DNA of 22,042 bases from Spirochaetales bacterium (GTDB lineage Bacteria; Spirochaetota; Spirochaetia; DSM-27196; SLST01): assembly GCA_030642995.1 (NCBI GenBank), contig DAOWMR010000005.1, forward strand, positions 1 to 22,042. The letters are read 5' to 3'. The stretch's first letter is position 1. Every line of letters begins with the position of its first letter. The notes under the pieces were generated by a model. It was not told the DNA's origin. It saw only the letters and a list, made by a program, of their open reading frames with translations, and made no database searches. The translations under genes and the position numbers were made by a program. Shown one piece after another: positions 8,420 through 15,960 of this stretch.

Positions 8420-9523
8420 TTAGTTGTTCTTTGCTTCCTCTTCCAAGGCAACGAGTTCATTTGCCAGAAGACTTGGATGAGTAGTGGGAATGTCCTGAGG
8501 ACAAAGCATGCTGCAGTTCTCCTGGATAACCGGACCAACCAGGCCAGCTACAACAGGTGCCGGTGACCACGCCGCGCCTTCTTCCACAAGAATCTGTCCT
8601 GGAACCGGCAGCTTGTCCGTCTGACCGGTCACGGACCAGTAGAGAAGCTTCATGGACAGTTCACCCTGAGCACTACACGGTATTACGACGGTACTATCGA
8701 GTTTGCCCTCGTTGATCAGCTGAATGTCAATTGGGAAAGCGCCATTGTCCACAAAGATCACGTCCTTCAATGAATAGCCGGAGCTGTCAAAGGCAGCAGC
8801 TACACCATCTGCCATACATCCGGTACAGAGGCTTATTGCAATCACTCTGTCCCCATATCTCGTCAGCAGATCACTGGTCACGGTATTTGCATCTGTAGGA
8901 TTGAAATTCCCCTGCGCCGACGCTATCGTAAGAGACGGATACATCTCTTCGATATAGTCCGTGAATCCATTACTTCTCTCTTGCGCAATTAGAATTGCCA
9001 TCATCCCTTGGATATTGAGAACGACACCGTCTTCAGGGATGTTGCCGTTGTATTTCTCTTCCAGTAACTCGCCCATAATCACAGCGCCGTCCCATGCAAC
9101 TTTGTAGTTGTCAACCCCAATCGCGCCGATCATCTCGCCGCCTTCCGCAATACAGTCAAAGCCGACTACGGGAATACCTGCATCATTTAGGGCCTCAATC
9201 CCTGGGATAACGCCTTTCTGATCAACAGCATTAATTGCAACGCCGTCCACGCCCATCGTGATGGCGCTGTCTATGAGATTCAGCTGTGTTGTTTGATCGA
9301 CATTGGAATCCTTCAGCAAGAACTCAACGCCCAATTCCTCACATGCTTGTTCTGCACCCTTCGCAATCACCGCGTGAAATGGATCAGCAATATTGCGAGA
9401 TATCATCATGAAAGTAAGACCGTCGTCGCTTTCATCTGCATCCTGACCGCTCGCAAAAGCGCCGGCAATCCCCACGATAGCCAGTATCGCCACCAATAGC
9501 CCAAATCGATTCCATCTTTTCAT
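8420..9523 (-). CDS. periplasmic sugar-binding protein of an RbsABC-type ABC importer
   Basis: This solute-binding protein of about 367 residues belongs to the ribose/galactose-binding (Peripla_BP_4-like) group. It has a signal peptide at 1-25 (MKRWNRFG, hydrophobic core, GAFASG) and no lipobox cysteine, so it is probably soluble. The mature domain starts with LTFMMISRNIADPFHAVIAKG and contains VDGVAINAVD, GIPVVGFDCI and AIGVDNYK, all typical of this group. The ATG at 9523 is chosen because GGAGG lies 7 bases upstream; the open frame extends 11 codons further without support. It follows the permease gene via a 25-codon bridging ORF. A stem-loop lies about 40-90 bases after its stop. The ligand is presumably the sugar or sugar acid metabolised by this operon; its identity cannot be read from sequence. 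Confidence 0.93.
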   Translation of the reverse strand: MKRWNRFGLLVAILAIVGIAGAFASGQDADESDDGLTFMMISRNIADPFHAVIAKGAEQACEELGVEFLLKDSNVDQTTQLNLIDSAITMGVDGVAINAVDQKGVIPGIEALNDAGIPVVGFDCIAEGGEMIGAIGVDNYKVAWDGAVIMGELLEEKYNGNIPEDGVVLNIQGMMAILIAQERSNGFTDYIEEMYPSLTIASAQGNFNPTDANTVTSDLLTRYGDRVIAISLCTGCMADGVAAAFDSSGYSLKDVIFVDNGAFPIDIQLINEGKLDSTVVIPCSAQGELSMKLLYWSVTGQTDKLPVPGQILVEEGAAWSPAPVVAGLVGPVIQENCSMLCPQDIPTTHPSLLANELVALEEEAKNN

Positions 9524-9597
9524 CTTTCTACCTCCATCACTAAGAATCCAATACACAATTCACAATCGGAAAAAGCCGTTCTCTTCACCTCCTTCAT
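9520..9597 (-). CDS. possible 25-codon ORF bridging permease and binding-protein genes
   Basis: An ATG at 9597 overlaps the permease stop (ATGA). The frame runs 25 codons (peptide begins MKEVKRTAFSDCELC and ends MEVER) and stops with a TGA that overlaps the ATG of the binding-protein gene, again as ATGA. A perfect anti-Shine-Dalgarno match, AAGGAGGTGA, lies inside its first codons with no canonical start at normal spacing after it, apart from its own in-frame GTG. There is no good Shine-Dalgarno before the ATG, so initiation would depend on coupling to the permease. It may be a translational bridge or leader peptide, or chance. Confidence 0.35.
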   Translation of the reverse strand: MKEVKRTAFSDCELCIGFLVMEVER

Positions 9598-10604
9598 GTC
9601 AAATTGGAGTGCTCTGCCCTACGACTAACCTTCTTTAGCTCTTCGTTGAACAATATTCTCTCTCTCAGTTTGATCTTGCTGTTGTCAAGTATTATTGCGA
9701 CGAAGATTAGCAATCCCTTTGTTGCATAGACCATGAACGCGTCCACTCCAAGCATAGTCAACGAATTATCGATGACCCCAAGAACCAGGACTCCGCCCAG
9801 CATACCAAGTGCAGTCCCGGCACCGCCGTTCAGGCTTACTCCACCCATCACGGCTCCCGCGAACGCCATAAAGACCAGGCCTTCGCCCATCGCATTGGTT
9901 ATAGACTGCTGTCTTCCAACCGCAAGTATGCCTGCGAAAGCCGCTAAGACACCGCTAATAACAAAGACTAATGTGATAACCTTTTTCGTATTGATTCCCG
10001 AAATGAAACTTCCTCTTTCATTCCCCCCAATCGCAATGAGATATCTGCCAAATACAGTTCTTGTCAGCATCAAATGCAATAGCAATACGCCGGCGAGCAT
10101 CACAAGAACAGCGACCGGTATATTGAAAAAGACCCTCGCACTACCAAGAAAGATGAATGCCTTCGGCAAATTGAAGATAGACATCGGAATCAGTTTGTAG
10201 GTTAGGCCCCTCAGAATTATCAAGAAGGACAAAGTCTGCAAGAACGGATTTATCTCAAATCTGGAAATCAGAATGCCATTGACAAGACCGATAGTGCCGC
10301 CGACGACCAAGGTCAACACGATGGCTACTATGGGATTGAATCCCGGCAACCATCTCATCATCATCAAGACACCAATCGCGGGAGCGAAAGCTACCGAAGA
10401 TTCTATGGACAGATCGAAGTTGCCGGTTATTAGGCACAGTGACTCAGCTATGATCAGAAAACCAAGCACCGCTGAGTGATAGAGGATGTTGAGAAGGTTC
10501 CTGTATGTAAAGAAGCACGGAGTGATTACTGCGTTTACGATAATCAACGCGGCCAGGATTACCCAAATCAAATTCTCAAGAACTCTCAGCTTTATTCTGA
10601 TCAT
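9594..10604 (-). CDS. ABC sugar permease, RbsC/BPD_transp_2 family
   Basis: This 336-residue polytopic membrane protein has about eight to ten hydrophobic segments and is the membrane channel of the importer. Family signatures are the early GNFDLSIESSVAFAP block (cf. 'GIDLSVGS' in RbsC) and the late GGVSLNGGAGTALGMLGGVLVLGVIDN block. The ATG directly abuts the ATPase stop (TAAATG), with an AGGA Shine-Dalgarno inside the end of the ATPase gene, so the two are translationally linked. The C-terminal tail is short and basic/polar. The family assignment is firm; sugar specificity is unknown. Confidence 0.94.
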   Translation of the reverse strand: MIRIKLRVLENLIWVILAALIIVNAVITPCFFTYRNLLNILYHSAVLGFLIIAESLCLITGNFDLSIESSVAFAPAIGVLMMMRWLPGFNPIVAIVLTLVVGGTIGLVNGILISRFEINPFLQTLSFLIILRGLTYKLIPMSIFNLPKAFIFLGSARVFFNIPVAVLVMLAGVLLLHLMLTRTVFGRYLIAIGGNERGSFISGINTKKVITLVFVISGVLAAFAGILAVGRQQSITNAMGEGLVFMAFAGAVMGGVSLNGGAGTALGMLGGVLVLGVIDNSLTMLGVDAFMVYATKGLLIFVAIILDNSKIKLRERILFNEELKKVSRRAEHSNLT

Positions 10605-12173
10605 TTACTCATCCTTTTCCGGCATGGTGCTTTGGGCGACTATCCCCTGGATTCCCAGATAGAACATCTTTTCGTCGAAGTCTTTTCTCTGAACTATTTC
10701 GAGAATCCTGCCTTCAAACAGAATCGCGATCCGATCACAGATCTTCATGAGATCGTCAAGCCCTGGTGATGTTAGTACGATGCCGGCGTTTTTGGTCAGT
10801 TCTTTCCTTATCATTTCGAGTAGAACTATCTTGGTCGAAATGTCTATTCCTTTGGTTGGTTCATCTAGCAGGTAGAGAATTGGATCCCCGGAATATATCT
10901 TGCCAAACACAACTTTCTGTTTGTTTCCGCCGCTGAGGTATTTCACTTCCTGCTGGGAATTGACGCATACTATTTCGAATTTCTGTATTTGCTTTTCAGA
11001 AGACCGCTCTTCTTGTCTCTTGCCAATGAAACCCAGCCGATTTCTGAGCTTCTTCAGGATTAGAAGATTGAGGTTCTTCTCAACGCTCAATATGTCTATG
11101 ATGCCTTCCTTTTCTCTCTCTTCCGGTAGATATGCAACGCCATTCGCGAAGGCTCGATTCGGCTCTTGGAAATCCACTTCCTTGCCCTGGAGTTCAATGA
11201 TTCCGGAGTGTGGCGGGTCAATCCCCGATATTGCCTTCATGATCTCCGTTCTTCCGCTTCCTCGAAGTCCAGCCAATCCGACGATTTCGCCTTTCGATAC
11301 GGTAAATGAGATATCGCTATACTTGCCCACGTAGTTGAGATCTGTCACTCTTAGAAGTTGAGAATCGTGGCTATGGCGCGGCTCTTCGTAGTGTCGCAAT
11401 ACTCCAAAGTTCACTCGCTTTGTATTACCGATGATTAGAGAAGAGATTTTATTGTCGTCGAGGTTTCTCACCAGCTCGGTTCTGACGGCCTTTCCATCAC
11501 GTAATACTGTCACCAGATCACAAACACTCAGGATTTCATCTGTGCGATGTGAGATGTAGATGATCGCCTTGTCTTGTTTCTTCTTGCGGATGATCCTAAA
11601 CAGGATTTTCCGGTCGGACTCTGATAGAGATGCGGAAGACTCGTCGAGCACTACTATGGGCGAGTCCGTGATGTAGAAACTCCTGATTATTGCCAGAAGC
11701 TGTTGGAGGCTAATTGAGAGGTCCCCCATTCTCGCATCGATAGGCACGTCCAATCCCACTTCGGACAGGATACTTGCCGTCTGTCTCCGCATTTCCTTCC
11801 AGTCGATTAGTCGATTCCTCTTCAAGAGAAGATCTGGAAGAAAGAGACTCTCATATACAGCGCTCATTGGTATTACTTGCGGCTCCTGAATTACTATATC
11901 GATGCCCTGCTTTTTCGCCTCGATTCTTGATAGCCGCTTGAACGCTTGGCCATCTACAATAATTTCGCCTTCGCTAGGAGAAATGACCCCGGAGAGAATG
12001 CTTACAAGAGTAGTCTTTCCCGCACCATTCTTGCCGATGATGCCGTGAATTTCACCAAGTCGGAATTCCATTGAAATGTCATCCACCGCAACTGTTCCGG
12101 GGAATATCTTGGTGAGACCATTTATTCTCAGGACGACTTGCTTGACGTTCGCCGTCCTTGCCTCAGCTACCAT
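10605..12173 (-). CDS. ABC sugar importer ATPase, tandem-domain RbsA/XylG/MglA type
   Basis: This 522-residue protein has two nucleotide-binding domains in tandem. NBD1 has Walker A GKNGAGKT (47-54), Walker B VVLDESSASLS and an ISH switch (YISHRTDEI). NBD2 has the family's relaxed P-loop GLRGSGRTEIM, signature LSGGNKQKV and Walker B LYLLDEPTKGID. In NBD1 the usual DEPT is DESS and the usual signature is replaced by LSISLQQLL, so this half deviates from consensus more than usual; the second half is canonical. The start has AGGAG-type Shine-Dalgarno sequences in the 47-base gap after the aldolase-like gene. It energises import with the downstream permease and binding protein. Confidence 0.95.
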   Translation of the reverse strand: MVAEARTANVKQVVLRINGLTKIFPGTVAVDDISMEFRLGEIHGIIGKNGAGKTTLVSILSGVISPSEGEIIVDGQAFKRLSRIEAKKQGIDIVIQEPQVIPMSAVYESLFLPDLLLKRNRLIDWKEMRRQTASILSEVGLDVPIDARMGDLSISLQQLLAIIRSFYITDSPIVVLDESSASLSESDRKILFRIIRKKKQDKAIIYISHRTDEILSVCDLVTVLRDGKAVRTELVRNLDDNKISSLIIGNTKRVNFGVLRHYEEPRHSHDSQLLRVTDLNYVGKYSDISFTVSKGEIVGLAGLRGSGRTEIMKAISGIDPPHSGIIELQGKEVDFQEPNRAFANGVAYLPEEREKEGIIDILSVEKNLNLLILKKLRNRLGFIGKRQEERSSEKQIQKFEIVCVNSQQEVKYLSGGNKQKVVFGKIYSGDPILYLLDEPTKGIDISTKIVLLEMIRKELTKNAGIVLTSPGLDDLMKICDRIAILFEGRILEIVQRKDFDEKMFYLGIQGIVAQSTMPEKDE

Positions 12174-12195
12174 CCTTTGCTCCTAACTCCTGATA

Positions 12196-12212
12196 TCAAA
12201 CACTCCGTTTGA
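12196..12212 (-). other. small intercistronic stem-loop before the ATPase gene
   Basis: TCAAAC and GTTTGA form a perfect 6-bp stem around a 5-base loop in the 47-base gap between the aldolase-like gene and the ATPase gene. No T run follows, so it is not a terminator. It could mark an mRNA processing or stability site separating enzyme and transporter cistrons. A stem this short can also arise by chance. Confidence 0.3.
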
Positions 12213-12220
12213 AGGGGAAG

Positions 12221-13147
12221 TCACACTAAATTGAGGTCCGTCACGACTTTTTTCACACCCTCCAGTTCCTCCTCAGTCAGAGGAACGAGAGGAAGCCGCG
12301 TTGGTCCCGCCGGTATGTGCATGAAGTTCATTATCTCCTTGACGTATGATTTGTATTTTTCGGATGCAAATCTGGAGTTGTACAGGCTAATCGGCATTAA
12401 CTCTCTGTGTAGTTCCTTTGCTTTCACAAAGTCATTTGCCTGAACCGCGTCCCAGATTTCGAGAACCCGATCTGGTATGAAGTTCGACATTGCGCTTATC
12501 ATCCCAACAGAACCGATCAATCCTACATACGGCCAGTGGCAGTCGGCGTTCCCAGCGATAAAATTGATTCTTTGGTCGAAACGAAGACACTCTTCATCCC
12601 ACTTTCCAATGTCTGAACTGTTTTCCTTCAGACCGACTATTTGTGGAATTGTATCAATGAGCTTCTCAAGATCTGCTATTGAGATATCGGCACCTGTCGC
12701 AAACGATGCATTGTCAATGACTATGCCCAGACTTGTCTCCGCCGCGATAGCTTCGTAGTGCGCAAGCAAGAGACCTCTCGTTGGTTTCCAGTAGTAGTGC
12801 GGACTGACCATGATTCCATCCGCACCTATCTTCTCAGCGTACCTCGCAAGTTCAATAGCGACCCTAGTATCAGTCGAGTTGCAGGTTGGCATCACCGGCA
12901 CATGACCACCGGCTTCTTCAACAACAGCTTTCATTGTCTGCTTGATCTCATCCACCGTCATCATTGGGCATTCGCCGGTACTTCCCGTAGGAACCAGAAC
13001 CCCATTCCCCTTCCTCATTCCCTTGTCAATCAAGAAGCGGGTGTGAATACGAACGCCTTCAAGATCAAGATCTCTATTCTCCTTGAAAGCCGTGGTCATC
13101 ATGACGAAAACGCCTTTGCATACTTCTCTGAATTTCTCTGGTCTCAT
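12221..13147 (-). CDS. dihydrodipicolinate synthase/N-acetylneuraminate lyase family protein with altered active site
   Basis: This 308-residue class I aldolase-fold protein aligns well with the DapA/NanA/KDG-aldolase superfamily. The pyruvate-binding loop is GSTGE (55-59), the tyrosine pair is Y118/Y119 in SPHYYWKP, and the Schiff-base lysine is K174 in VGLKENSSD. Two residues differ sharply. In E. coli DapA the block YNVPSRTG supplies catalytic Y133 and carboxylate-binding R138; here the same block reads DNASFATG, placing D145 and A150 at those positions. It is therefore unlikely to be a true DapA, and an aldolase, dehydratase or other Schiff-base reaction on an unusual sugar acid is more plausible. 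It shares a 4-base ATGA overlap with the upstream dehydrogenase gene. Confidence 0.9.
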   Translation of the reverse strand: MRPEKFREVCKGVFVMMTTAFKENRDLDLEGVRIHTRFLIDKGMRKGNGVLVPTGSTGECPMMTVDEIKQTMKAVVEEAGGHVPVMPTCNSTDTRVAIELARYAEKIGADGIMVSPHYYWKPTRGLLLAHYEAIAAETSLGIVIDNASFATGADISIADLEKLIDTIPQIVGLKENSSDIGKWDEECLRFDQRINFIAGNADCHWPYVGLIGSVGMISAMSNFIPDRVLEIWDAVQANDFVKAKELHRELMPISLYNSRFASEKYKSYVKEIMNFMHIPAGPTRLPLVPLTEEELEGVKKVVTDLNLV

Positions 13148-14040
13148 CCTTTCCTTCTTCGCACTTCGACTTGCGCGCTCTTCTCGTAGAATTGGATTAT
13201 TCCGCCGTGATCATCTGCCGCCTTTCCATCGACCTTTAACGCCTGCATTATTTCTACTACTTGGCTACTCAAGAAAAGCGGCACCCCCAGAGAATGCGCT
13301 GCGTCAAGAGCATTCATCATGTCCTTGATGTGAAGCTCAATTCGGAATCCGGGGCTGAAATCTCCTTCCAGAGCAAGCGGCATTTTTGCATCAAGTACCG
13401 TGCTCCCGGCAAGGCCCCCTCTTACGGCGCGGTACACTTTCTCAGGATCAACGCCGGCCTTCGTGGCGAGCACCATGGCCTCGGACATGCCGGCGATATT
13501 CACTGCCACCATTATTTGATTCGCAAGTTTTGCCGTATTCCCACTTCCGATGTCTCCGACCAGAGTTACTGATCCTCCCATGACCTCCAGGATCGGCTTT
13601 GTATCTCTGAACACTTCTTCCGGTCCACCAACCATAATGGCAAGAGTTCCATCCTTCGCCTTCGGTTCACCACCGCTAACGGGAGCATCGATCATTTTGA
13701 TGTCTGCTTTTGCCAGTTCCGCTGATATCTCCTGCGACACTATTGGTGAAATGGAACTCATATCGATCAGAACCGTGCCGGGTGCAGCCCCCTCCAGAAC
13801 CCCATCCTTCCCTAGAACGGCCTCTCTCACGTGAGGAGAGTTCGGCAACATTGTTATGATAATCTCACATTTTGCAGCGACGTCTCTTGATGAGAGACCG
13901 CTCTCCGCACCCGCCGCAACCACGGCATCAACAGCGCTTCCCAGTTTGTCGAAGACCACCAGCTGGTAGTCCGCTTCCATGAGATTCAACGCCATCGGTT
14001 TTCCCATAATGCCCAACCCAATAAAACCAATCTTTTTCAT
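13144..14040 (-). CDS. beta-hydroxyacid dehydrogenase (3-hydroxyisobutyrate / tartronate semialdehyde reductase family)
   Basis: This 298-residue NAD(P)-dependent dehydrogenase has the family motifs in order: Rossmann GLGIMG (8-13), substrate-binding DAPVSGGEPKAKDGTL (about 118-133) and catalytic lysine K171 in GNTAKLANQ with N174. An aspartate (D31 in VVFDK) at the end of the second beta-strand hints at NAD rather than NADP preference; that is inference. GarR/GlxR-type members reduce tartronate semialdehyde to glycerate in sugar-acid catabolism, which fits a neighbour resembling a sugar-acid aldolase. It overlaps the transketolase C gene and the aldolase-like gene by 4 bases each (ATGA), so these genes form one translationally coupled set. 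Confidence 0.92.
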   Translation of the reverse strand: MKKIGFIGLGIMGKPMALNLMEADYQLVVFDKLGSAVDAVVAAGAESGLSSRDVAAKCEIIITMLPNSPHVREAVLGKDGVLEGAAPGTVLIDMSSISPIVSQEISAELAKADIKMIDAPVSGGEPKAKDGTLAIMVGGPEEVFRDTKPILEVMGGSVTLVGDIGSGNTAKLANQIMVAVNIAGMSEAMVLATKAGVDPEKVYRAVRGGLAGSTVLDAKMPLALEGDFSPGFRIELHIKDMMNALDAAHSLGVPLFLSSQVVEIMQALKVDGKAADDHGGIIQFYEKSAQVEVRRRKG

Positions 14041-15011
14041 ACAGAAATACCCCCCATCGTAGATTTCCCGCTTGTCTCAGCAACGAGTTCTCTTGCCGCC
14101 TCAGCAATAGCCTCCGCGGTCAATCCATACTCTTTCATCAGTTCCTCCGGATTCTCGGCGGAAGTTCCAAATCTATCCTGAACTCCGATCATCTTCGCGG
14201 GAGGAGTTCCAACTACGTCACTCAACGCGCAAACGATTGCGGATCCCATTCCTCCAACGACAGAGTGTTCTTCAGCCGTTACAATCCCTCGCATCGACCT
14301 CATGCATTCATGAACTCCACGCACGTCCAAGGGTTTTATCGTGCTTACGTTTACCACGCGAAGAGAAATTCCTTCCAGATCAAGCGTTGCAGCCGCCTCC
14401 ATCGATTTCTCAATGAGACTACCGTTGGCAAATACGACAAGATCCTTGCCATCCCGAAGAACAGTAGGACTTCCGAATCTGTACCCAACCGAGTTATCGA
14501 TGTAGTTCGGAAGGAGGCTTCGACCTATCCGCATGTACACGGGACCATCGTGATCAACCATTGCTCTGACCATCATTTCTGTTTCAGCGGCATCACTTGG
14601 AGCGAAAACCGTCATGTTGGGAAGGGCGCGCATAAGTGCAACATCATCAATCGCCTGATGAGTCGCACCGTCACCATAATCTGATAGGCCTGCACTCGAT
14701 CCACAAATCTTGACGTTCAACCGAGGAATACAGATTGATTGTCGAAGCTGATCGTAGGCTCGCCCGGCAGCGAATACAGCGAAAGTGTTTACAAATGGGA
14801 TTTTCCCGGCAATCGCCAACCCTGCGGCGGTGGACATCATATTCTGTTCCGCTATTCCCATCTCAAAGAAACGGTTGGGAAATTGCTCTTCAAACAGAGA
14901 TGTGCGGGTTGATTTGCTCAAGTCCGCATCTAGTACGACGACACCATTGTTGGCTCGACCGACCTCCACCAGTGTGTTCCCATATGCTTCACGTAAACAC
15001 TTTCTATCCAT
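14037..15011 (-). CDS. transketolase-like C-terminal subunit (split, TPP-dependent)
   Basis: This 324-residue pyrimidine-binding plus C-terminal half of a transketolase pairs with the N-terminal half encoded just upstream. The catalytic glutamate that activates thiamine diphosphate is E55 in MGIAEQNMM. GATHQAIDDVALMRALPNMTVFAPSD and a final TAEEHSVVGGMGSA are typical of two-subunit transketolases and DXS-like enzymes. The ATG lies 14 bases after the N-subunit stop, with a GGAG overlapping that stop. Split transketolases of this type are known from dedicated catabolic routes (apiose, sulfoquinovose) as well as the pentose phosphate pathway. Here the dedicated-pathway role is inferred from the operon. 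Confidence 0.93.
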   Translation of the reverse strand: MDRKCLREAYGNTLVEVGRANNGVVVLDADLSKSTRTSLFEEQFPNRFFEMGIAEQNMMSTAAGLAIAGKIPFVNTFAVFAAGRAYDQLRQSICIPRLNVKICGSSAGLSDYGDGATHQAIDDVALMRALPNMTVFAPSDAAETEMMVRAMVDHDGPVYMRIGRSLLPNYIDNSVGYRFGSPTVLRDGKDLVVFANGSLIEKSMEAAATLDLEGISLRVVNVSTIKPLDVRGVHECMRSMRGIVTAEEHSVVGGMGSAIVCALSDVVGTPPAKMIGVQDRFGTSAENPEELMKEYGLTAEAIAEAARELVAETSGKSTMGGISV

Positions 15012-15025
15012 TTCGTTCTATCCAC

Positions 15026-15811
15026 TCACTCCATCAAGGCTCTCGATGCCATCTCAAGCTGTTCAGAATTTAGACTGGCGTTGTGAAAAGCTGGGTTGTC
15101 CTCCGCAAATGAGAAACCCTTCCCCTTGACCGTGTCTGCAATGATTACGGACGGTTTGCGAGTTTCCGCTTTGGCTTCTTTGAATGCTTCGAGGAGTTCA
15201 GGAATATCATGACCATCCGCGGTGTGCACCCTCCAGCCAAACGCTTCCCACTTCTGGTCAATGCAAGGAATATTGAATCGATCATGTGTTGGTCCAGTTG
15301 CCTGGAGTCTATTCCTATCAACAATTGCCACTATGCTGTTCAGATTGAAGTTGGTAATTGCCATTGCTGCTTCCCAGATTTGTCCCTCTGCCAGTTCGCC
15401 ATCACCTATGATCGTGTAGATTGTGTTGCTTCTTCCGTCCAGGCGGTACCCAAGCGCTAATCCGAGGGCAATAGACAAACCCTGGCCAAGAGAACCTGTA
15501 TTCGCCTCAATTCCAGGAGTAGTGCACATGTCAGGGTGTCCCTGCAGCATCCCCCCGAGGGTCTTGACTCGGTCTAATTCCCCGCGGGGTATCACACCCA
15601 ATTCAACAAGGGCCGCATACTGAATCAATACGGCGTGCCCTTTGCTGAGTATCAGGAGATCTCTGTCAGAACCCTCCAGCAACGATCTTTTGCTAATACG
15701 CATTACTGAGAAATAGAGACATGTCATGATCTCAGTCAGCGAGCAGGAACCGCCCAAGTGCCCTACTTTGCCATCGCTGAACATCTCTAGCAGGTTGCGC
15801 CTCAAGCACAA
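15026..15811 (-). CDS. transketolase-like N-terminal subunit (start codon uncertain, possibly ATC at 15856)
   Basis: This is the thiamine-diphosphate pyrophosphate-binding half of a split transketolase. The diphosphate motif is GDGELAEGQIWEA (136-148) continuing to IVDRNRLQ, and the substrate/TPP histidines lie in GHLGGS (usually GHPGG), SKGHA and LQGHP. The coordinates use the first canonical start, TTG at 15811, which has no well-placed Shine-Dalgarno. The frame stays open to a stop at 15869-15871, and the intervening codons encode ELLRRKALCLRRNLLEM, which looks like the normal N-terminal helix of the family. AGGAGG at 15867-15862 is 5 bases from an in-frame ATC at 15856, so the true protein probably starts there (276 residues). 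It is the first enzyme gene of the operon. Confidence 0.92.
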   Translation of the reverse strand: MCLRRNLLEMFSDGKVGHLGGSCSLTEIMTCLYFSVMRISKRSLLEGSDRDLLILSKGHAVLIQYAALVELGVIPRGELDRVKTLGGMLQGHPDMCTTPGIEANTGSLGQGLSIALGLALGYRLDGRSNTIYTIIGDGELAEGQIWEAAMAITNFNLNSIVAIVDRNRLQATGPTHDRFNIPCIDQKWEAFGWRVHTADGHDIPELLEAFKEAKAETRKPSVIIADTVKGKGFSFAEDNPAFHNASLNSEQLEMASRALME

Positions 15812-15853
15812 AGCCTTCCGGCGTAGAAGCTCACAACCATTTTCAGTATTTAC

Positions 15854-15867
15854 GATGGGTTCCTCCT
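15854..15867 (-). promoter_or_regulatory. strong Shine-Dalgarno followed by an ATC codon
   Basis: On the minus strand AGGAGG (15867-15862), five bases and then ATC (15856-15854) precede the transketolase N frame. No ATG, GTG, TTG or CTG occurs in that frame between the upstream stop (15871-15869) and the TTG at 15811. The site therefore argues for initiation at ATC, or for a base error or mutation in what was an ATG. Confidence 0.6.
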
Positions 15868-15902
15868 CTCATTCGCCCTGCCAAATTTCAGCCTCTCAAG
15901 CT

Positions 15903-15930
15903 CCTATAGTTGTCAGTCGTCGTATGTCAT
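15903..15930 (-). promoter_or_regulatory. predicted sigma-70-type promoter for the transketolase-led operon
   Basis: On the minus strand ATGACA (15930-15925, one mismatch to TTGACA), a 16-base spacer and TATAGG (15908-15903, two mismatches to TATAAT) lie about 50 bases before the transketolase N start. The -35 element is inside the palindrome at 15922-15932, as expected for a repressor-controlled promoter. Confidence 0.5.
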
Positions 15931-15938
15931 ACAACTAT
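15906..15938. promoter_or_regulatory. nested inverted repeats, candidate GntR operator
   Basis: Outer arms ATAGTTGT (15906-15913) and ACAACTAT (15931-15938) are perfect inverted repeats. Inside them is an 11-base palindrome, GTATGTCATAC (15922-15932), with the GT...AC half-sites typical of FadR-subfamily GntR operators. The element overlaps the predicted -35 and -10 boxes of the transketolase promoter and sits between that gene and the GntR gene. Binding is inferred. Confidence 0.55.
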
Positions 15939-15942
15939 CCAC

Positions 15943-15960
15943 AAAAAAGGAACCACCCTT
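15943..15960 (-). terminator. weak terminator-like hairpin at the end of the GntR gene
   Basis: On the minus strand AAGG, a 6-base loop and CCTT are followed by TTTT, beginning inside the regulator stop codon. The stem is only 4 bp, so at most it attenuates read-through into the transketolase promoter region. Confidence 0.3.

Noticed and set aside
12221..13147. Assignment as lysine-pathway dihydrodipicolinate synthase
   Set aside because: The DapA catalytic Tyr and carboxylate-binding Arg are replaced and the gene sits in a sugar-catabolic operon, so only the superfamily is supported.
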